From Solimonas sp. SE-A11 (lineage in GTDB: Bacteria > Pseudomonadota > Gammaproteobacteria > Nevskiales > Nevskiaceae): a DNA stretch of 64,000 bases. This document shows positions 26,165-34,790 of this stretch, one piece after another. The translations under genes and the position numbers were made by a program. The notes below the pieces were generated by a model that saw nothing but the letters and a program-made list of their open reading frames with translations, made no database searches and had not been told where the DNA came from. The DNA is taken from assembly GCF_030345715.1 (NCBI RefSeq), contig NZ_JAUASX010000006.1, positions 1 through 64,000 of the forward strand. Direction: 5' to 3'. Numbering within the stretch: the stretch's first letter is position 1; each line of letters opens with the position of its first letter.

Positions 26165-27610
26165 ATGCCCCATCGCTATGGACTGTTGGTTCCCGGTGTT
26201 TCGACCAAGTCGGAACCCCTGCTCGTGCGCGCACCCTTCGACCGCACGGCGATTGGCGAGGTCGCCACGGCTGACGCCAAGGTGGTGGAACACGCCCTGA
26301 AGACCGCCTACAGCCTGTATCGCAACCGTGACGGCTGGCTGCCGCTGGCCAAGCGCATCGCGATCCTGGAGGAGGCCTCCTCGATCCTGCTGGCCCGCGG
26401 CGAACGCCTGGCGGTGGAAGCGGCCCGAGAGGGCGGCAAACCGCTGATCGACTCGCGAGTGGAGGTGGCCCGCGCCGCCGACTCGCTGAAGATCTGCGTG
26501 GAGACGCTGCGCACGCAGGCCGGCGAGGTGATCCCGATGGGTACCACCGCCTCCAGCGCCAATCGCATGGCCTTCACCCAGACCGAGCCGACCGGCGTGG
26601 TGGTGGCGATCTCGGCCTTCAACCATCCGCTGAACCTGATCGCCCACCAGGTGGGCCCGGCGATCGCCGCTGGCTGCCCGGTGATCGTGAAACCCGCCAA
26701 GGCCACGCCGCTGACCTGCCTGCGCTTCATCGAGATCCTGCGCGAGGCCGGCCTGCCGGAGGAGTGGTGCCTGCCGCTGATCCCGGAGAACAACGAGCTG
26801 ACCACCAAGATGGCAAGCGACCCGCGAGTGGCCTTCCTCAGCTTCATCGGCAGCGCCAAGGTGGGCTGGGATCTGCGCTCGAAGCTGGCACCCGGTGCAC
26901 GCTGTGCGCTGGAGCATGGCGGCGTGGCCCCGGTGGTACTGGCCGGCGACGCCGACATCGCCGCGGCCCTGCCGCTGATCGCCAAGGGCGGCTTCTACCA
27001 TGCCGGGCAGGTCTGCGTGTCGGTGCAGCGGGTATTCGTGGACCGTGGCATCGCCGGTCATTTTGCCGACGAACTGGCCCGGCTGGCGCAGAAGATGATC
27101 GTGGGCGATCCAACGCTGCCGGAGACCGAGATCGGCCCGCTGATCGACCCCGCGGAGACGCGCCGCATCCACGACTGGGTGGAAGAAGCCGTGGCGGGCG
27201 GCGCCCAGGTGCTCTGTGGCGGCCAGCCGATGTCGGAGACGATGTATGCCCCGACCGTGCTGCTGGACCCGCCCAAGACCGCCCGGGTGTCGACGCAGGA
27301 GGTATTCGGTCCGGTGGTCTGCGTCTACAGCGTCGACTCCATCGACCAGGCCATCGAGCGCGCCAACAGCCTGCCGGTGGCCTTCCAGGCCGCCGTGTTC
27401 ACGCGCTCGCTGGACACCGCGCTGCGCTGCTATCACCGACTGGAAGCCTCGGCGGTGATGATCAACGATCACACGGCCTTCCGCGTGGACTGGATGCCCT
27501 TCGCAGGCCTGCGCGTGTCGGGCCATGGCGTGGGCGGCATCCCGCACACGATCCACGACATGCAGGTGCGCAAGATGATGGTGCTGCGATCCAAGGAGAT
27601 CGCGCGCTGA
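26165..27610 (+). CDS. NAD(P)-dependent aldehyde dehydrogenase
   Basis: The 481-residue protein oxidises an aldehyde to the acid. FIGSAKVG near residue 228 is the nucleotide-binding segment, the general base is Glu250 in ALEHGG, and the nucleophile is Cys284 in GQVCVSVQR. QEVFGPVV and the C-terminal FAGLRVSGHG region are typical. I chose ATG 26165 with GGAG upstream. The substrate is not determined. An iron alcohol dehydrogenase and an SDR lie about 1 kb downstream, so alcohol and aldehyde oxidation may be linked. A perfect hairpin follows the stop. Confidence 0.92.
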   Translation: MPHRYGLLVPGVSTKSEPLLVRAPFDRTAIGEVATADAKVVEHALKTAYSLYRNRDGWLPLAKRIAILEEASSILLARGERLAVEAAREGGKPLIDSRVEVARAADSLKICVETLRTQAGEVIPMGTTASSANRMAFTQTEPTGVVVAISAFNHPLNLIAHQVGPAIAAGCPVIVKPAKATPLTCLRFIEILREAGLPEEWCLPLIPENNELTTKMASDPRVAFLSFIGSAKVGWDLRSKLAPGARCALEHGGVAPVVLAGDADIAAALPLIAKGGFYHAGQVCVSVQRVFVDRGIAGHFADELARLAQKMIVGDPTLPETEIGPLIDPAETRRIHDWVEEAVAGGAQVLCGGQPMSETMYAPTVLLDPPKTARVSTQEVFGPVVCVYSVDSIDQAIERANSLPVAFQAAVFTRSLDTALRCYHRLEASAVMINDHTAFRVDWMPFAGLRVSGHGVGGIPHTIHDMQVRKMMVLRSKEIAR

Positions 27611-27612
27611 GT

Positions 27613-27645
27613 TGCGCAGGACACGGCCGCCATGGCCGTGTCCTG
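27613..27645. terminator. Perfect 14-bp hairpin between convergent genes
   Basis: Positions 27613-27626 pair without mismatch with 27632-27645 around a 5-base loop. It lies between the converging aldehyde dehydrogenase and outer-membrane protein genes. It lacks a T-run, so it may act as an RNA-stabilising or bidirectional barrier rather than a classical terminator. Confidence 0.55.
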
Positions 27646-27653
27646 CGATGCGA

Positions 27654-28250
27654 TCAGAACTCCATAACCATCTTCACGCCGAAGTTGTCGGCGCTGTACT
27701 CCTGGCCAAACTCATCGGTGTAGTCCATGCCGGTGTAGCTCAGCAGCACCCACTTCCAGCCAGCTTCGATGGTATAGCCCGTGGCATCGTCGAAATCGAG
27801 GTTGTCGCCGATACCGTCGGCGTCGAACTTGATGCCGTTGTGCCGTACCACGCCGATGCCCAGACGCGCGCCGTTGTCGAGGTGGTAGCTGCCCACCAGC
27901 TGCAGCGGGATTCGGCGCATGTTGATGTCGGCGTTCTCCGCCTGGGTGGTGACGAACTTGAAGCCGATCGTGCCGCGAACCGAGAACGGTGACTCGGCGA
28001 AGCGGTAATAAACGCCGGCATCGACGCCCAGGCCCTGTCCGGCCTTCACGTCCTGGGTGTCGCCATTGGTGAACAGGACCGTGGCCACGTCATCGCCGCC
28101 GAACTCCAGCGCGCCGCCCACCACGAAGCCGAACTTGGCCGGCTGCGGCTGCCAAGCCTGCGGCGGTGGCGGTGGCTGCTGAGCCGACACAGGCCCGGCC
28201 ATGAGTGCGCCGGCCAGCGCCAGGCCTGCGATCTTCAGGATGCTACGCAT
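27654..28250 (-). CDS. Outer-membrane beta-barrel protein
   Basis: The 198-residue precursor has a Sec signal peptide (MRSILKIAGLALAGALMAG, cleavage after SA near residue 23) and a Pro/Gln-rich linker. The remainder is made of alternating amphipathic strands such as FGFVVGGALEFGG and GYTIEAGWKWVLLSYTG. It ends VKMVMEF, with the terminal Phe that marks barrel proteins for BAM. The size suggests an eight-stranded barrel. Family and ligand are unknown. It is divergent from the iron alcohol dehydrogenase, with a 240-base gap containing an operator-like repeat. Confidence 0.8.
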   Translation of the reverse strand: MRSILKIAGLALAGALMAGPVSAQQPPPPPQAWQPQPAKFGFVVGGALEFGGDDVATVLFTNGDTQDVKAGQGLGVDAGVYYRFAESPFSVRGTIGFKFVTTQAENADINMRRIPLQLVGSYHLDNGARLGIGVVRHNGIKFDADGIGDNLDFDDATGYTIEAGWKWVLLSYTGMDYTDEFGQEYSADNFGVKMVMEF

Positions 28251-28334
28251 GATTCCCCCAGGTAAAAAGAAAGTGATGCAAGGGCCCGCCCCCCGGCAGG
28301 CGTGGCGACTATATCAACGGGAATTCCCTTCAAA

Positions 28335-28356
28335 AACCTGACGATACGTTCAGGTT
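28335..28356. promoter_or_regulatory. Operator-like inverted repeat AACCTGA-N8-TCAGGTT
   Basis: A perfect 7-bp inverted repeat with an 8-base centre (28335-28341 and 28350-28356) lies in the 240-base gap between the outer-membrane protein and the iron alcohol dehydrogenase genes. Length and symmetry suit a dimeric TetR- or MarR-type repressor. No such regulator gene is adjacent. The rest of the gap shows no gene. Confidence 0.5.
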
Positions 28357-28490
28357 ACTTTGCCAGCCGACGATGGCATGCAAAACCCGGCGCCAGATGC
28401 GGCATAGTTCGCTCCTCAAGGCCTGCCCGCAGGCCGCCCAGAGGCCGCTCACGGCCCGCCAGCCATCCTAGAACCAGACGAGAGCCCGCA

Positions 28491-29702
28491 ATGCTGTTCC
28501 AACTCCAGGTCCTGTTTTTCAAGATTCTCATGGCGTTCCTGCTGATCGGAACCCGGATCCTCAATTTCGGCAAGCCGCAGCTGTTCAGCGGCGCCGGCTC
28601 CTCCCTGCAGCTCTGCGACCACATCGCCGGTACCGGCGTGACCAAGCTGCTGGTGGTGACCGACGCCGTGCTGATGAAGCTGGGCCTGCTCAACCCGATG
28701 CTGGAGCGCCTGAAGCAGAAGGGCGTGATCACGGTGATCTACGACGGCGTGGAGCCCAACCCGACCATCGCGCAGATCGAGACCGGCCTGGCCCTGCTCA
28801 AGCGCGAGCACTGCAGCGCGATCCTGGCGGTGGGCGGCGGCTCGTCGATCGACGCCGCCAAGGTGATCGGCGCGCGTGCCACCAACCCGCACCCGATCCG
28901 TTGGATGGGCGGCCTGTTCCGCCTGATCTTCCGGCCGCTGACGCTGTACGCGGTGCCCACCACCGCCGGCACCGGCTCGGAGGTGACCATCGCCGCCGTG
29001 GTGTCCGATCCGGAGAACACCCGCAAGTTCGCGATCATGGACCCGCGCCTGATTCCCACCGCCGCCGCGCTGGACGCGCAGCTGATGGTCGGCCTGCCGC
29101 CGCACATCACCGCCGCCACCGGCATGGACGCGCTGACGCACGCGGTGGAAGCCTACGTGTCGAACAACCACTTCCCCGCCACCGATGCCGAGGCCCTGGA
29201 GGCCACCCGCCTGATCATGCAGAACCTGCAGAAGGTGGTGAAGAACGGCCAGGACCTGGAAGGCCGCGCCAACATGGCCCTGGCCTCGTTCAAGGCCGGC
29301 GTCGCCTTCACCAGCGCGGGCGTGGGCTACGTGCATGCCATCGCCCACAACTTCGGCGCGTACTACCACGTGCCGCACGGCCTGGCCAACGCCATCGTCA
29401 TGCCGTACGTGCTGGACTACTCCAAGCCGGAATGCACCGCACGCCTGGCCAAGCTGGCCGAGGTCAGCGGCCTCAAGCAGGGCGGCGAAACCGACGCGCA
29501 GCTGGCCGATGCCTTCATCGCCAAGATCCGCGCGATGAACGCCGAGTTCGGCATCCCCACCACGGTGGAGAAGCTCAAGGCCTCCGACATCCCGGCGATC
29601 GCCACGGCGGCGCTGAAGGAAGCGCACTGGACCTATGCCGTGCCGCGCTACATGGACAAGCCGACCTGCGAGGGCGTGATCGGCAAGATGCTGCCGGGCT
29701 GA
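28491..29702 (+). CDS. Iron-containing (group III) alcohol dehydrogenase
   Basis: The 403-residue protein oxidises an alcohol or reduces an aldehyde with NAD(P). VGGGSSIDAAK near residues 114-124 is the nucleotide-binding segment, and PTTAGTGSEVT follows. The metal ligands lie in GMDALTHAVEAY and in HAIAHNFGAYYHVPHG, the classical Asp and three His of the family. The first 24 residues (MLFQLQVLFFKILMAFLLIG) are strongly hydrophobic, which is unusual and suggests a membrane anchor. A 12-bp terminator follows, before an SDR gene on the same strand. Confidence 0.92.
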   Translation: MLFQLQVLFFKILMAFLLIGTRILNFGKPQLFSGAGSSLQLCDHIAGTGVTKLLVVTDAVLMKLGLLNPMLERLKQKGVITVIYDGVEPNPTIAQIETGLALLKREHCSAILAVGGGSSIDAAKVIGARATNPHPIRWMGGLFRLIFRPLTLYAVPTTAGTGSEVTIAAVVSDPENTRKFAIMDPRLIPTAAALDAQLMVGLPPHITAATGMDALTHAVEAYVSNNHFPATDAEALEATRLIMQNLQKVVKNGQDLEGRANMALASFKAGVAFTSAGVGYVHAIAHNFGAYYHVPHGLANAIVMPYVLDYSKPECTARLAKLAEVSGLKQGGETDAQLADAFIAKIRAMNAEFGIPTTVEKLKASDIPAIATAALKEAHWTYAVPRYMDKPTCEGVIGKMLPG

Positions 29703-29732
29703 ACCGCCACCGACGCACCGCGGTCCATGAAA

Positions 29733-29770
29733 GGCTGCGCCGGGCTTCCCCGGCGCAGCCTTTTCTTTTT
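29733..29770 (+). terminator. Intrinsic terminator after the iron alcohol dehydrogenase
   Basis: A perfect 12-bp GC-rich stem (29733-29744 and 29749-29760) with a 4-base loop is followed by TTTTCTTTTT. This is a strong plus-strand terminator. The SDR ribosome-binding site GGAG begins immediately after the T-run, so the SDR is either expressed by read-through or from a very close promoter. Confidence 0.9.
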
Positions 29771-29780
29771 GGAGATCCCG

Positions 29781-30527
29781 ATGGAGAACTACTCCGCGCT
29801 GGTCACCGGCGGCGCCCAGGGCATCGGCAAGGCGATCTGCACCAGCCTGGTACAGGCCGGCATGCAAGTGCTGCTGCTCGACAACGACCGAGTGGCCGGT
29901 CGCGCCACGGAGAAGGAGCTGGGCCCGCAGGCGCATTTCCTGCACGGCGACGCCGCCAGCGAGGCCGACGTGCGCCGCGCCGTGAGCCAGGCACAGAAGC
30001 TCGGCCGGGGCCTGCATGCCGCGGTGGCCAATACCGGCATCTCGATCCACAAGCCGGTGACCCGCCTGACATTGCAGCAATGGCGCCGCGTGCAGGCCGT
30101 GAACCTGGACGCGCCCTTCCTGCTGGCCAAGCATGCCGCGCCGAAGCTGAAAAGGAGCCGCGGCGCGATGGTGCTGATCGGCTCCTCTCGCGCGCTGATG
30201 TCGGAACCGGACTGGGAGGCCTACGGCGCCAGCAAGGGCGGCGTGGTGGCGCTAGCCCATGCCCTGGCGATCAGCCTGGGCCCCGGCGTGCGGGTGAACT
30301 GCGTCAGCCCGGGTTGGGTCGCGACCGATGCCTGGCAGCGGCCGGACCGGCGCAGGCCGCCGAAGCTCTCCCCCCAGGATCATGCGCAGCACCCCTCCGG
30401 CCGCGTCGGTCGGCCGGAGGACATCGCCGCGCTGGTGCGCTTCCTGCTCTCGCCGGAGGCCGGATTCATCACCGGCGCACATTACCTGGCGGACGGCGGT
30501 ATGACTCGCAAGATGATCTATTCGTGA
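29781..30527 (+). CDS. Short-chain dehydrogenase/reductase
   Basis: The 248-residue protein is a classical SDR. TGGAQGIG at residues 9-16 binds NAD(P), ANTGI near residue 83 stabilises the fold, and the catalytic Ser lies in IGSSRAL with Tyr148 and Lys152 in YGASK. NCVSPGWVATD and the C-terminal YLADGGMTRK complete the pattern. GGAG upstream supports the start. Substrate unknown; its place next to alcohol and aldehyde dehydrogenases suggests a related carbonyl compound. The A+T-rich island begins one base after the stop. Confidence 0.9.
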   Translation: MENYSALVTGGAQGIGKAICTSLVQAGMQVLLLDNDRVAGRATEKELGPQAHFLHGDAASEADVRRAVSQAQKLGRGLHAAVANTGISIHKPVTRLTLQQWRRVQAVNLDAPFLLAKHAAPKLKRSRGAMVLIGSSRALMSEPDWEAYGASKGGVVALAHALAISLGPGVRVNCVSPGWVATDAWQRPDRRRPPKLSPQDHAQHPSGRVGRPEDIAALVRFLLSPEAGFITGAHYLADGGMTRKMIYS

Positions 30528-30574
30528 TTTTTTATTTAAATTAATTTTTATTTTTAATTAAAATTAACTAATTT
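30528..30574. other. A+T-rich island A
   Basis: About 47 bases are almost entirely A and T, including TTTTAATTAAAA, in otherwise GC-rich DNA. It lies between the SDR stop and the diguanylate cyclase gene. It could act as an UP element, a nucleoid-protein site or a transcription end region. Two similar islands lie at 45707 and 63281. Confidence 0.75.
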
Positions 30575-30646
30575 GGATGGTAAATAGCCTTTAGGGTGAA
30601 TCCCTTGCGCCCCCGCCTCCGTAGAATCGGAACTCGGGGAGTAGTA

Positions 30647-31858
30647 ATGTCAGAACTGGAACAACTCGAGCGGGCGCGGAGGGTCGATGCGTACCGCCTG
30701 CGCTTCACGCGAGAACTGGAAACGGAGTTCCGGCGATCCCACCGTGCCCGCTACCGGCTCCCGCGCCTGATCCTGTTCGCCATCGGCGCGATGGGCTTCG
30801 GCCTCGCCCCGCTGTTCCTGGAACTGCTGTGGTTGCCCGCGGCCACCATCCGCCCGATGCTGTTGCCGATCGTCATGGGCGTGGTGCTGCCGGCGGTGCT
30901 GGTCGCCCTGGTGGCGACGGCCCTGCGGCGCGGATCGCGGCTGCTGGTGGAGACGGCGCAGAGCATCGGCATCCTGGGTTTCTGGGGCGGCGTGCTGCTG
31001 CTGCGCTACTTCGCCCTGCGCGGTGAAATGAACTTCCCGCCGGAAATGCTGGGGGTGGCGATCGTGGCGGTGTCGGTGTTCGGCGGCTTCGACAGCCGCC
31101 GCGTCATTCCCGCGGCCCTGGCTTTCTGCGGCCTCGGCATCTTCCTGGAGTTGCACTACGCCAGCAGCTTCGCCCAGACCGGCTCCACGGTGCTGAGCCT
31201 GTGCTACATGGGCCTGATCGCGGCAGCCGGCTCCTACACGCACGAACTGCTGGGCCGCATTGCCTGGGCCACGGCGCGCTACGCCTACGCCTCGGCGCGC
31301 AGCGATCCCCTCACCGGGCTGGCCACGCGAGCCGAGTTCAACCGCCTGCTGCCGCGCGTGCTGTCGCAGGGGGCCCGCGAGCAGTGCATGGTGGCGGTGG
31401 CATTGCTCGACGTGGATCATTTCAAGCGCATCAACGATACCCAGGGACACCTGTTTGGCGACCAGGTGCTGCGGCGCATCGGCGGCGTGCTGCAGCAGAT
31501 CGCGCGCCGTCCGCTGGATCTGCGTGCACGCTATGGCGGCGAGGAGTTCGTGCTGGTGTGGTACGACATCACGCCGCTGGAGTTCGAGCACCAGATCAGC
31601 AACCTGCTCTACATGATCCGCGAGACCACGCTGGAGAATCCGCAACTGCGCCAGGAAATCCCGCTCAGCGCCAGCGTCGGCGGCATCTGGCTGGTCCCTA
31701 CTCCGGGCCAGCAGGCCGAGCCCCTGCTGCAGGATGCGGACCAGCGTCTCTACGAGGCCAAGGCCGCAGGCCGTGACTGCGCGCGGCTCCAGGCGGCGGA
31801 GCACTTCCACCCGCACCAGCACGTGGTGCGCGGTGAATTCGGTCGGCGCCAGTCCTGA
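30647..31858 (+). CDS. Membrane-bound diguanylate cyclase (GGDEF)
   Basis: This protein makes cyclic di-GMP from GTP. The start (ATG 30647, GGGGAG five bases upstream) gives 403 residues. A basic N-terminus is followed by about six hydrophobic segments (residues about 40-200), which form a membrane sensor without a recognisable named domain. The C-terminal GGDEF domain has SDPLTGLATRAEF near 219, DVDHFKRINDTQGH near 255 and the active-site GGEEF at 297-301. RPLD at 288-291, five residues before GGEEF, is a correctly placed inhibitory I-site, so product feedback is expected. Confidence 0.93.
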   Translation: MSELEQLERARRVDAYRLRFTRELETEFRRSHRARYRLPRLILFAIGAMGFGLAPLFLELLWLPAATIRPMLLPIVMGVVLPAVLVALVATALRRGSRLLVETAQSIGILGFWGGVLLLRYFALRGEMNFPPEMLGVAIVAVSVFGGFDSRRVIPAALAFCGLGIFLELHYASSFAQTGSTVLSLCYMGLIAAAGSYTHELLGRIAWATARYAYASARSDPLTGLATRAEFNRLLPRVLSQGAREQCMVAVALLDVDHFKRINDTQGHLFGDQVLRRIGGVLQQIARRPLDLRARYGGEEFVLVWYDITPLEFEHQISNLLYMIRETTLENPQLRQEIPLSASVGGIWLVPTPGQQAEPLLQDADQRLYEAKAAGRDCARLQAAEHFHPHQHVVRGEFGRRQS

Positions 31859-31899
31859 GGACGGTCCGCGCGAGCAGCGCGCGGCCCGCGTGCTCTCCG

Positions 31900-32940
31900 C
31901 TACTTCACCTCGAACTCGCGGCGGTCGAACAGCTCATCGTTGATGCGCAGCTCCACGCGATGCTTGCCGCGACCCAGGTCGCCGGCGGGCAGGTATCCCA
32001 ACAGCACGAAGGGTGTGCGGTCGAAATCGATCTTCACGCTGTGATTGGCCTTGGGCTGGTCACCGGTGTACCAGGTCCAGGTCACATCCTGGTTGCGCCC
32101 CACCCACCAGTTCTCGAGCGTGCCGTCCCAGCGGATGATGGTCTTGAGGCAGACCGTCTCCTTGCGCGTGAAGATGATGCGCGGCTTGCGATCGGACAGA
32201 TCGGTGCTGCCGCGCGTGGTCAGGTAACTGTCCGCGGTCTCGATCAGGTCGGCCGGCGGCACGTAGACGTAGGCCAGCGACGCAATGGCGGCGATTCCCA
32301 CCAGCGAGGGCCAGCCAGCCTTGCGGAAATGGGTTATCAGGTAGAGGAAGTTGCTCACCGGAGAGGCCACGATGAGCGCGACACCCCAGGCCGTGGAGCC
32401 GGCACGGAAGGCGATCACGATCATCCAGGCGTGCGTCACCATCAGCAGGAACAGGCCCAGGCCCACCGCCCACCAGCGCACCGACGCCACCTTGCGCGGA
32501 CGCAGGGGCTCGGCGGGAGCGCCGGCGGCCCGCTCGCTGCCGGTGAGCGCTCCGGCTTCGCCACGGGCACCGCTGCCGGGCTCGGGCGCCAGGGGCTCGA
32601 TGCGGCTTGCGGGCCTCACCGGCTGGAATTGCGGGCTCACCGGCACCGCCGCCGGCTCCGGCGCGGCCACGGGCGGGGCCTGCGGTGCCGCAGCAGGCGC
32701 CACGGCAGCGGCGACAGGCACCGTGGGAGTCGTGGTAGCAGCAGACGCTTCGGCAGGAGGCGCCTCGCCCGCCGACGGGCGCGCGGCGCCGGGATTGCTC
32801 GGCGCGCAACCCTTGTCGGTGAAGTAAATGTCGCCCTTGGCGTCGCGGCACTTGTAGAACGCGGCCGCGGCCGGAGCGCTGTACAAGCCCGCCCAGGCCA
32901 CGAGCATCGCCAACAGGCAGGCCGTCACCCAACTCTTCAC
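31900..32940 (-). CDS. Membrane protein with DUF4124-like N-terminus and DUF2914-like C-terminus
   Basis: The 346-residue protein has a signal sequence followed by AFYKCRDAKGDIYFTDKGC (residues 27-45), the paired-cysteine pattern of DUF4124 proteins. A long Ala/Pro-rich linker (about residues 48-145) leads to three hydrophobic segments (about 153-225). The C-terminal domain is beta-rich, with RIIFTRKETVCLK and WTWYTGDQPKANH, and looks like DUF2914. That assignment is from memory of the family and is tentative. No enzymatic motif is seen. It converges on the diguanylate cyclase gene. Confidence 0.7.
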   Translation of the reverse strand: MKSWVTACLLAMLVAWAGLYSAPAAAAFYKCRDAKGDIYFTDKGCAPSNPGAARPSAGEAPPAEASAATTTPTVPVAAAVAPAAAPQAPPVAAPEPAAVPVSPQFQPVRPASRIEPLAPEPGSGARGEAGALTGSERAAGAPAEPLRPRKVASVRWWAVGLGLFLLMVTHAWMIVIAFRAGSTAWGVALIVASPVSNFLYLITHFRKAGWPSLVGIAAIASLAYVYVPPADLIETADSYLTTRGSTDLSDRKPRIIFTRKETVCLKTIIRWDGTLENWWVGRNQDVTWTWYTGDQPKANHSVKIDFDRTPFVLLGYLPAGDLGRGKHRVELRINDELFDRREFEVK

Positions 32941-33104
32941 GTGATCCTCTTCAGAAACTGATGGCCGTACTGCATATGCAGCACGGAATGCGCCATGGCG
33001 GCCCAGGCCTGCGTCCGGCGGCAGCGGCCAAGCTTACCGGGCCGCCGCGGTCCGTTCCGATTCGCAGTTCTGTCGGCGCGGCCCGAAGCGGGGCCCGACA
33101 GGCC

Positions 33105-34037
33105 CTAGCTTAACGGCGATGCCGGCTGTGCCGCAGCCTCCTGCGTGCACAGGGTCGCCGTGGTGTCGCGGATGATCTCGGCCAGGCGCCAGGCGGCGCG
33201 GCCGGGATAGTCACGATCCGCGAACACCAGGTAGAGCTGCAGGAAGCGCTCGCGGCCCTCGCGCAGCGGCAGGGGCTTGAGCTCCCCGCGCGCCAACTCG
33301 TTGCGGATGGTCTCCTCCGGATACCAGGAGAAGCCCAGTCCCCGGCAGGCGGCGGCGATGGAGGTGGCCTTGTTGCTGAAGGTATAGCGCTGCTCTGCCT
33401 CCTGCCAGCTACCGGCCTCGCGGATGCGCTGCTGCGCGCTGTCGCGGATCACCAGCTGGCGATGCTTGCGCAGATCGCGGTAGTCGATCTCGCGACCCAG
33501 GCGGTGCAGCGGATGGTCCGGATGCGCGGCGGCGATGAAGTTCATGCGGATCAGCGCGTCGCCGACAAAGCCTTGCGGCACGTGCCCGGCGATGGCGAAA
33601 TCCACCCGCCGTTCGATCAGCAGCTCGTCGGTGCCGCCAAGTACGCTCTCGTGGAGCTGGATGCGCGTCTGCGGCTGCTCCTGGGCGAACTGCTCGAAGC
33701 AGCGCAGCAGCGCCCAGGTTGGGAAGACGATCTCCGCCGCCAGCCGTACCTCCGGCTCCCAGCCGGCGGCCAGGCTGGCCGCGCCGGTCTCCAGCGCCAT
33801 GGCCTCGTCCAGCAGGGCGCGTGCGCGGCGATACAGCACCTGCCCCGCCGGGGTCAGCACGGCCTTGCGCCCCTCGATGCTGAAGGCCTTGAGGCCCAGC
33901 AAGCGCTCGATCTTCTGCACGGCGTAGCTGACCGAGGACTGGGTCTTGTGAAGCTGCTCCGAGGCCTGGGCATAACCGCCCGCCTCCACCACGGTGGCGA
34001 GCGCACGCCATTGTTCCAGGCTGATTTTCGGATGCAT
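33105..34037 (-). CDS. LysR-family transcriptional regulator
   Basis: The 310-residue protein has the winged-helix N-terminus (LEQWRALATVVEAGGYAQAS, then QSSVSYAVQKIERLLGLKAF) and a C-terminal periplasmic-binding-like effector domain. I chose ATG 34037 (MHPKISLEQ). It is divergent from azoR with 100 bases between starts, the usual arrangement for a LysR regulator and its target. I infer control of the azoR-doxX-pirin group, perhaps in response to quinones or electrophiles. The inducer is unknown. Confidence 0.9.
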   Translation of the reverse strand: MHPKISLEQWRALATVVEAGGYAQASEQLHKTQSSVSYAVQKIERLLGLKAFSIEGRKAVLTPAGQVLYRRARALLDEAMALETGAASLAAGWEPEVRLAAEIVFPTWALLRCFEQFAQEQPQTRIQLHESVLGGTDELLIERRVDFAIAGHVPQGFVGDALIRMNFIAAAHPDHPLHRLGREIDYRDLRKHRQLVIRDSAQQRIREAGSWQEAEQRYTFSNKATSIAAACRGLGFSWYPEETIRNELARGELKPLPLREGRERFLQLYLVFADRDYPGRAAWRLAEIIRDTTATLCTQEAAAQPASPLS

Positions 34038-34046
34038 TATCAATCC

Positions 34047-34088
34047 ATTCGATATATAAAGCCGAAAATATCTGCTTTTTCATCGAAT
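34047..34088. promoter_or_regulatory. Divergent LysR/azoR control region
   Basis: ATTCGAT (34047-34053) and ATCGAAT (34082-34088) form a perfect inverted repeat with 28 bases between them, in an A+T-rich gap between the divergent LysR and azoR genes. Inverted, A+T-rich half-sites here are the expected place for LysR binding. The match to a T-N11-A box was not demonstrated. Confidence 0.45.
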
Positions 34089-34137
34089 CACGCAATTGTT
34101 TAATGGCCTCACCCCAAAGCAACAACGGAGTGAAGAC

Positions 34138-34740
34138 ATGAGCAACCAGACCCGCAACATCCTGCAGATCAACACCAGCCTGAACGGTGAGAACAGCCAG
34201 TCGAGCCGTCTGGCTGCCCGCTTCGTCGCCGCCCAGGACGGCGCCCGCGTCACGGTCCGAGACCTGGCCGCCGAGCCGGTTCCCCACCTGGACGGCGCCC
34301 GTTTCGGCGCCTTCATCGCCAAGCCGGAAGAGCGCACCGCCGAGCAGCAGGCCGTGGTGGCCTACTCCGACGCCCTGATCGCCGAGCTGAAGCGCGCCGA
34401 CGTAATCGTGCTGGGCCTGCCGCTGTACAACTTCGGCGTGCCCTCGCAGCTGAAGAGCTGGATCGACCACGTGGCCCGCGCCGGCCAGACCTTCCGCTAC
34501 ACCGCTAACGGTCCGGAAGGCCTGGTGAAGGGCAAGAAGGCCTATGTGTTCGCCACCCGCGGCGGCATCTATGCCGGCACGGCCCTGGACACGCAGACCG
34601 GCTACATCCGCGACTTCCTGCGCTTCATCGGTATCGAGGACGTGGAATTCGTCTACGCCGAGGGCCTGGCGATCTCGGACGAGAGCCGCGAGGGCGCCCT
34701 GGGGAAGGCCCGCGAGCAGATCGACCGCCTGGCGGCGTAA
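34138..34740 (+). CDS. azoR: FMN-dependent NADH-quinone/azo reductase
   Basis: AzoR reduces quinones and azo compounds by two-electron transfer from NADH, which protects against quinone stress. The 200-residue flavodoxin-like protein starts MSNQTRNILQINTSLNG and contains PLYNFGVPSQLKSWIDHVARAGQTF, the FMN-binding segment, and ATRGGIY. CGGAG lies upstream. The length matches E. coli AzoR. It is first in a same-strand group with doxX and pirin (gaps of 50 and 25 bases), under a divergent LysR regulator. Confidence 0.93.
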   Translation: MSNQTRNILQINTSLNGENSQSSRLAARFVAAQDGARVTVRDLAAEPVPHLDGARFGAFIAKPEERTAEQQAVVAYSDALIAELKRADVIVLGLPLYNFGVPSQLKSWIDHVARAGQTFRYTANGPEGLVKGKKAYVFATRGGIYAGTALDTQTGYIRDFLRFIGIEDVEFVYAEGLAISDESREGALGKAREQIDRLAA

Positions 34741-34790
34741 GCTCCGGACGGGGATCCCCCTGCCAACAACAAGCATCAAGGAGAACTGTC

